A DNA stretch of 9,265 nucleotides from an uncultured Acidimicrobium sp. (GTDB lineage Bacteria; Actinomycetota; Acidimicrobiia; Acidimicrobiales; Ilumatobacteraceae). This document shows, piece after piece, positions 5,453-9,265 of the stretch. The first letter of the stretch is position 1; every line of letters begins with the position of its first letter. A model generated the notes under the pieces. The model searched no databases and had not been told where the DNA came from. It saw only the letters and a list, made by a program, of their open reading frames with translations. Made by a program: the position numbers and the translations under genes. The stretch spans positions 1 through 9,265 of the forward strand of contig CAINLH010000148.1 in NCBI GenBank assembly GCA_903850275.1, given 5' to 3'.

Positions 5453-6547
5453 ATGGCCTATCAGGCTGAATACATCTGGATCGACGGCCACAAGCCAACG
5501 CCAATGCTGCGATCCAAAACCAAAATCCTCAAAGACTCCGTCAAGACACCGCCAATTTGGGGCTTCGACGGTTCGTCCACCGAGCAAGCAACGGGTGATG
5601 CATCCGACTGCGTGTTGCAACCAGTATTCACTTGCCCAGACCCACTTCGTGGCGGCAAGAACATTTTGGTGCTGTGCGAAGTGCTACTCGCATCCACTGG
5701 CAAGCCACACCCAACCAACACTCGCGCAGCATGCGCAGATGCATCCAAGAAATATTCCGCGCATCAAATGATTTACGGAATCGAACAGGAATACACCTTC
5801 ATGCGTTTGAACGGTCGTCCATTTGGTTTCCCAGAAACCGATGGCGAGCCAGGACCACAAGGCCCGTACTACTGCGGCGTCGGTGCAGGCCGCGTCATGG
5901 GTCGAGACATCATCGAAGAGCACACATGGGCATGCATGGAAGCGGGATTGCTGATTGAAGGCACGAACGCAGAAGTAATGCCAGGACAGTGGGAGTTCCA
6001 AATCGGTGCAGCCGACGCGCTCACTGTGAGCGACCACATGTACGTGGCTCGTTGGTTGCTCGACCGCATTGCGGAAGATCACGACGTCGTTGTTTCGTAC
6101 GACGCAAAGCCACAGAAGGGCGATTGGAACGGCGCAGGCGCGCACACCAACTTCTCCACGAAGGCAATGCGCGAGAGCTACGTTGCAATCGAAGCGGCAT
6201 GTGAAGCACTTGGAACCAAAGTGATGGAGCACGTCAATAACTACGGTCACGACATCGAGAGCCGCCTCACTGGCAAGCACGAGACCGCACCATGGAACAA
6301 ATTCAGCTACGGCGTATCCAACCGCGGTGCATCTGTACGAATTCCATGGCAGGTTGCTCAGAACAAGAAGGGCTACGCAGAAGATCGCCGTCCAAACGCA
6401 AACGTCGATCCGTACGTGGTTACCCGCCTGATCACGGAAACCGTCTGCGGCGCAGCAAAGGCCCCGAGCAAGGCTGCACCAAAGAAATCCGCGAAGAAGA
6501 AGCCTTCAACGAAGAAGAAGCCAGCAGGCAAGAAAAAGAAGAAGTAA
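5453..6547 (+). CDS. glnII: Type II (eukaryotic-like) glutamine synthetase with lysine-rich C-terminal tail
   Basis: A 364-residue cytosolic enzyme that makes glutamine from glutamate, ammonia and ATP. GS II hallmarks occur in order: WGFDGSST (36-43), GIEQEYT with metal-binding Glu111/Glu113 (109-115), NAEVMPGQWEFQ (172-183), GDWNGAGAHTNFS (223-235), LTGKHETAPWN, SYGVSNRGASVRIP and DRRPNANVDPYVVT. The sequence aligns closely over its length with Streptomyces GlnII (about 343 residues). After ITETVC the family part ends, and residues 333-364 form a low-complexity tail with 15 Lys among Ala, Pro and Ser, ending in five lysines. Such tails are known from actinobacterial HupB-type DNA-binding proteins but I do not know one on a glutamine synthetase. 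The start ATG at 5453 has AAGGA 8 bases upstream. Codons are strongly biased to CCA and GCA, as in highly expressed genes. A strong terminator follows directly. Confidence 0.96.
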   Translation: MAYQAEYIWIDGHKPTPMLRSKTKILKDSVKTPPIWGFDGSSTEQATGDASDCVLQPVFTCPDPLRGGKNILVLCEVLLASTGKPHPTNTRAACADASKKYSAHQMIYGIEQEYTFMRLNGRPFGFPETDGEPGPQGPYYCGVGAGRVMGRDIIEEHTWACMEAGLLIEGTNAEVMPGQWEFQIGAADALTVSDHMYVARWLLDRIAEDHDVVVSYDAKPQKGDWNGAGAHTNFSTKAMRESYVAIEAACEALGTKVMEHVNNYGHDIESRLTGKHETAPWNKFSYGVSNRGASVRIPWQVAQNKKGYAEDRRPNANVDPYVVTRLITETVCGAAKAPSKAAPKKSAKKKPSTKKKPAGKKKKK

Positions 6548-6556
6548 ACACGCTTT

Positions 6557-6600
6557 CAATGGCACCGAGGATCCGGTTCCTCGGTGCCATTGTTTATTTC
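6557..6600 (+). terminator. Intrinsic terminator between glnII and glnA2
   Basis: CAATGGCACCGAGG (6557-6570) and CCTCGGTGCCATTG (6579-6592) form a perfect 14-base stem around an 8-base loop, followed by the T-rich run TTTATTT (6593-6599). It starts 9 bases after the glnII stop codon. The next gene starts only 18-27 bases after the T-run, so the terminator also acts as a partial barrier to glnA2-glnR. Confidence 0.9.
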
Positions 6601-6617
6601 TGAAGGCAGACTGGGGT

Positions 6618-7964
6618 ATGGCACCGATGCAAGACCAGCAGCGCGACTACGTCCTTCGTACCGTAGAGGAACGCGGTATTCGACTGGTGCGACTCTGGTT
6701 CACCGATGTGCTTGGCACACTCAAGTCGTTCGCCATTTCGCCAGCCGAAATGGAAAACGCGATGAACGATGGCATGTCGTTCGATGGATCCTCAATTGAC
6801 GGCTACAGCCGAGTGCAAGAAAGCGATGTGCTCGCCCTCCCCGACGCCAACACGTTTGAAGTGCTTCCGTGGGCAGACACCAAAGGTGCCGAGGCCCGCG
6901 TGTTCTGCGACATTGCCAAACTTGACGGAACACCATTTGACGGCGACCCACGCCAAGTCCTGAAACGCAATCTCAACGCGGCGCGCGAAAAGGGTTACTC
7001 CTTCTACATCGCGCCAGACATCGAATATTTTTATTTTGCACCGCCAGACGGCACCAACAAGCCAGTCCCTCTCGACGAAGGTGGCTTCTTCGATCTCACC
7101 TCCACCGACATCGCAAGTTCGCTACGCAAAGAAACCATTCGCACACTAGAAACCATGAGCATTCCCGTGGAATACAGCTTCCATGAAGATGCGCCAAGCC
7201 AACACGAAATCGATTTGCGACACACCGACGCCTTGACCATGGCCGACAGCGTGATGACTTTTCGTTTCGTGGTTAAAGAGATTGCCGCTTTGCATAACGT
7301 GCACGCAACATTCATGCCAAAGCCCCTCGAAAACATCCAGGGCTCGGGCATGCACTTACACCTCTCGCTGTTCAAAGGCGAAGAAAATGCTTTCTATAGC
7401 GCCGACGACCCATACAACCTTTCGCCAACCGCAAAATGCTTTATGGCCGGCTTGCTTCGCCATGCAGCCGAAATCACTGCTGTCACCAACCAAACGGTAA
7501 ACAGTTACAAACGACTTGTGCCCGGGTTTGAAGCGCCGGTGCATATTTCGTGGGCACGCAATAATCGCAGCGGGCTCATTCGCGTCCCTATCCCTAAGCG
7601 CGGCAGCGAATCTGCAACTCGTCTGGAGTACCGCTCGCCAGACCCAGCGTGCAACCCATACCTCGCGTTTTCTGTCATCTTGGCTGCAGGTTTGCGCGGC
7701 ATCGAGCAGGGATACGAACTGCCCAAAGAAGCAGACTCCAACTTGTTCGAAATGAGCGACAGCGAACTAGAAAAACTGAGCATTCAGCAATTGCCGCAAT
7801 CGTTGTCTGATGCATTGCGCGTCATGGAAAATTCCAGCCTCGTTGCAGAAGCACTTGGCGAGCACATCTTCGAATGGTTCTTGCGCAACAAGCGTCATGA
7901 ATGGCGCAGTTATAAAACCCACATCAGCGAATACGAACTCGGTCGCTACCTCAAGTCGCTATGA
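6618..7964 (+). CDS. glnA2: Type I glutamine synthetase family protein, GlnA2-like (non-adenylylated type)
   Basis: 448 residues, with the GS I beta-grasp N-terminus (FDGSSI at 55-60) and catalytic core: FHEDAPSQHEIDLRH (metal and substrate ligands), SGMHLHLSLF around His246/His248, NSYKRLVPGFEAP with the flap Glu305, and LEYRSPDPACNPYLAF. It aligns closely with what I recall of M. tuberculosis GlnA2, from LRTVEERGIRLVRLWFTDVLG to the C-terminal LRNKRHEWRSY. The adenylylation site NLYDL of classical GS I-beta enzymes reads NLFEM here (Phe377 for Tyr), so GlnE-type control by AMP is not possible there. Orthologues may make glutamine or, as reported for S. coelicolor GlnA2, gamma-glutamylate polyamines; the substrate is open. 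The start is ATG 6618 or ATG 6627, nine bases on; the second fits the orthologue N-terminus and has GGGG 10 bases upstream. The stop codon overlaps the glnR start (ATGA). Confidence 0.92.
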   Translation: MAPMQDQQRDYVLRTVEERGIRLVRLWFTDVLGTLKSFAISPAEMENAMNDGMSFDGSSIDGYSRVQESDVLALPDANTFEVLPWADTKGAEARVFCDIAKLDGTPFDGDPRQVLKRNLNAAREKGYSFYIAPDIEYFYFAPPDGTNKPVPLDEGGFFDLTSTDIASSLRKETIRTLETMSIPVEYSFHEDAPSQHEIDLRHTDALTMADSVMTFRFVVKEIAALHNVHATFMPKPLENIQGSGMHLHLSLFKGEENAFYSADDPYNLSPTAKCFMAGLLRHAAEITAVTNQTVNSYKRLVPGFEAPVHISWARNNRSGLIRVPIPKRGSESATRLEYRSPDPACNPYLAFSVILAAGLRGIEQGYELPKEADSNLFEMSDSELEKLSIQQLPQSLSDALRVMENSSLVAEALGEHIFEWFLRNKRHEWRSYKTHISEYELGRYLKSL

Positions 7965-8677
7965 CCCGTCTTGTTGCCCCCGGTGCCGAGCAGCCAGGCC
8001 AGAAGATCCTTGTTTTTCCTTCGCCCGCCCCAGTTGATGTAGCCAGAACGCTCGACCTTGCTGGTTATTGCTGGAAGGCAGTGAGCGGAGGCGAAGAAGC
8101 AACGAAACACGAGCCAATGGACGGCTGGGCCGGCGCAGTGGTGGTGTGCGACGACGACCCAGAAGGCGCATGGGCACTGTGCCGATCGCTTCGCAAACGA
8201 GCCATTCCTGTTGGCCACGTGCTGGTATTGATTAACGGCGTACAACTACCCGACCTCGACTTGCGCGACGATTTGTTCGACGATTTTTGTTTAACGCCAT
8301 TTCACCCGCGCGAACTTGAGGCCCGCATGCGCCACATGTATTGGACCGAAGCCAAAGTGGGCCGCGAATCGTTGGTGGAATACAGCGGCCTCGTGCTCAA
8401 TTTGGAAACGTACCAGGCTTCATTCGGTGGGCAACCACTCGACCTCACCTACATGGAATACGAGTTGCTGAAGTTTCTTGCGCAGAACCCCGGCAAAGTC
8501 TTTTCACGCGAGACACTGCTCTCGCGTGTGTGGGGTTACGAATACTTTGGTGGTGCACGAACGGTGGATGTTCACATTCGTCGATTGCGGGCAAAACTTG
8601 GTGAAGAACACGCCAACCTCATTCAAACTGTTCGAAGTGTTGGATACCGCTTTGGTCAATCCAAGTGGTCTGCTTAA
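7961..8677 (+). CDS. glnR: GlnR-like OmpR-family nitrogen response regulator
   Basis: A 238-residue DNA-binding regulator. The C-terminal winged-helix domain (about 135-232) is close to mycobacterial GlnR: PLDLTYMEYELLKFLAQ, VWGYEYFGGARTVDVHIRRL and TVRSVGYRF carry the GlnR pattern. The N-terminal receiver domain (about 15-120) is degenerate: the first strand ILVFPSP lacks the acidic pair, the conserved Thr/Ser is missing in VLVLING, and the usual K-P near the end is T-P in DFCLTPF. Asp64 in VVVCDDD may stand where the phosphoryl acceptor would be. This agrees with GlnR being an orphan regulator that dimerises without a kinase, and no kinase gene is nearby. The ATG overlaps the stop codon of the GS gene, so the two are translationally coupled. 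GlnR would be expected to control glnII, glnA2 and ammonium uptake. Its stop codon shares TTAA with the convergent GDT1 gene. Confidence 0.9.
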   Translation: MTRLVAPGAEQPGQKILVFPSPAPVDVARTLDLAGYCWKAVSGGEEATKHEPMDGWAGAVVVCDDDPEGAWALCRSLRKRAIPVGHVLVLINGVQLPDLDLRDDLFDDFCLTPFHPRELEARMRHMYWTEAKVGRESLVEYSGLVLNLETYQASFGGQPLDLTYMEYELLKFLAQNPGKVFSRETLLSRVWGYEYFGGARTVDVHIRRLRAKLGEEHANLIQTVRSVGYRFGQSKWSA

Positions 8678-9255
8678 AGCAGCGCAAAACCAAGCGTTGA
8701 AACGCCAATCACCATAAACAAGATTGCAGCAACTCGCTGAATAACTCGCAACTGCACACGCCTTTGCAACCAAGTTCCTGCAAGTACGGCCAGCCCCGAC
8801 ACGCTTGAAAGGGCAAGTGCTGCGCCGACACCAACTGCAATCGGATCGTTGAACCTCGCCGCAAAACCAGCAGTTGCAAGTTGTGTCAAGTCGGCAAACT
8901 CGGCGACCAAAATAACAGACGCCGCCGTCCACACCACGCGCGCATTGGAAAGTGATGCAGACCACTTTCCCGATTCGGGGTTGTCATCGTCTGCGCCACT
9001 TCTCCATGTCATTGCACCACCAACACAAAACAGAATGCCGACAACAACCTGAATTGGTTTTTCAGGCAGCCTTGTAAGTGCAGAACCGAACAACACGGCA
9101 ATCACCACATGGGTGGTGTAACCAATGGTGACACCAAGCCACACGGGCAGTTTGCGTTTGAAGTGTGACGACAACAACAACGTGGCAAACATGGTCTTGT
9201 CGGGCAGTTCGGCAAGAAAGATTGCAAAAAACGTAACTGCCGCGTGCTGCAACAT
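8674..9255 (-). CDS. GDT1/TMEM165 (UPF0016) family membrane protein, putative cation transporter
   Basis: A 193-residue membrane protein with six hydrophobic segments in two repeats of three. The signature E-x-G-D-K/R-S/T occurs twice in altered form: ELPDKT at Glu16-Thr21 and EFADLT at Glu119-Thr124. The acidic residues of both motifs are kept, but Gly is replaced in both and Lys by Leu in the second. Family members exchange Mn2+ or Ca2+ for protons at the cytoplasmic membrane; the substrate here is not proven. Manganese supply would matter to glutamine synthetase, which uses Mg2+/Mn2+, but a functional link is only a guess. A short charged linker (about 85-100) separates the repeats. ATG 9255 gives the usual short N-terminus, though the frame stays open to the window end 10 bases away. 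It converges with glnR, overlapping by 4 bases. Confidence 0.88.
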   Translation of the reverse strand: MLQHAAVTFFAIFLAELPDKTMFATLLLSSHFKRKLPVWLGVTIGYTTHVVIAVLFGSALTRLPEKPIQVVVGILFCVGGAMTWRSGADDDNPESGKWSASLSNARVVWTAASVILVAEFADLTQLATAGFAARFNDPIAVGVGAALALSSVSGLAVLAGTWLQRRVQLRVIQRVAAILFMVIGVSTLGFALL

Positions 9256-9265
9256 GTTCGAACTA

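Noticed and set aside
5684..6280. A 198-residue open frame on the minus strand inside glnII
   Set aside because: It lies wholly antisense to a gene with full GS II motifs, and its product shows no recognisable domain; its openness follows from glnII codon bias.
6449..6547. The lysine-rich GS tail as a frameshift artefact
   Set aside because: The tail is consistent low-complexity K/A/P/S up to its own stop codon, and the neighbouring plus-strand frame runs through the terminator instead; a frameshift would not be expected to give such a regular composition.
8504..8965. A 153-residue minus-strand frame spanning the glnR and GDT1 gene ends
   Set aside because: It overlaps two genes with clear family motifs and gives a Cys-rich, compositionally odd product with no fold signature.
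1..9265. Mobile element, phage, CRISPR or defence island
   Set aside because: No transposase, integrase, direct-repeat array, terminal repeats or toxin-antitoxin pair is present; the genes are conserved metabolic and regulatory types.

Overview
The window looks like a chromosomal segment from a moderate-GC actinobacterium, possibly of the Acidimicrobiia type. That is an inference from gene content: a GlnR-type OmpR regulator, a GlnA2-type glutamine synthetase beside a type II glutamine synthetase, an RsiG-like anti-sigma protein, an MshA-like glycosyltransferase and an Rv0474-like XRE regulator. Coding density is very high. The only gap over 100 bases is the 163-base divergent region at 5290-5452. 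I see no mobile element, CRISPR array, tRNA or rRNA.

Left block (3-1758, minus strand). A tight run reads from right to left: a MoaD-like sulfur carrier, an RsiG-like c-di-GMP-binding anti-sigma candidate, an XRE regulator, and an MshA-like GT4 glycosyltransferase cut off by the window edge. moaD and rsiG abut, and the ribosome binding site of rsiG lies inside the last codons of moaD, where it can pair with an upstream anti-Shine-Dalgarno sequence. The RsiG-like protein carries the E(X)3S(X)2R(X)3Q(X)3D c-di-GMP signature exactly once, plus a second copy with Gln replaced by Phe.

Middle block. A histidine phosphatase and an MFS transporter run on the plus strand (about 1795-3604), divergent from moaD. 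They converge with the minus-strand glutamine-dependent NAD synthetase nadE (3592-5289), and the two coding ends overlap by 13 bases.

Right block (5290-8677, plus strand) is a nitrogen-assimilation locus: glnII, a strong intrinsic terminator, a GlnA2-type GS I, and a GlnR-like regulator whose start codon overlaps the GS stop codon (ATGA). glnII carries an unusual 32-residue tail with 15 lysines. Upstream of glnII is an 11-base-periodic array of half-sites that resembles GlnR/PhoP operators, followed by a hairpin just before the ribosome binding site. The likely logic is that GlnR, encoded in the same locus, controls the synthetases and possibly the divergent nadE, whose product consumes glutamine. 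The terminator would let glnII be expressed above glnA2-glnR. A GDT1/TMEM165-family membrane protein (8674-9255, minus) closes the window, convergent with glnR and sharing a TTAA stop overlap.
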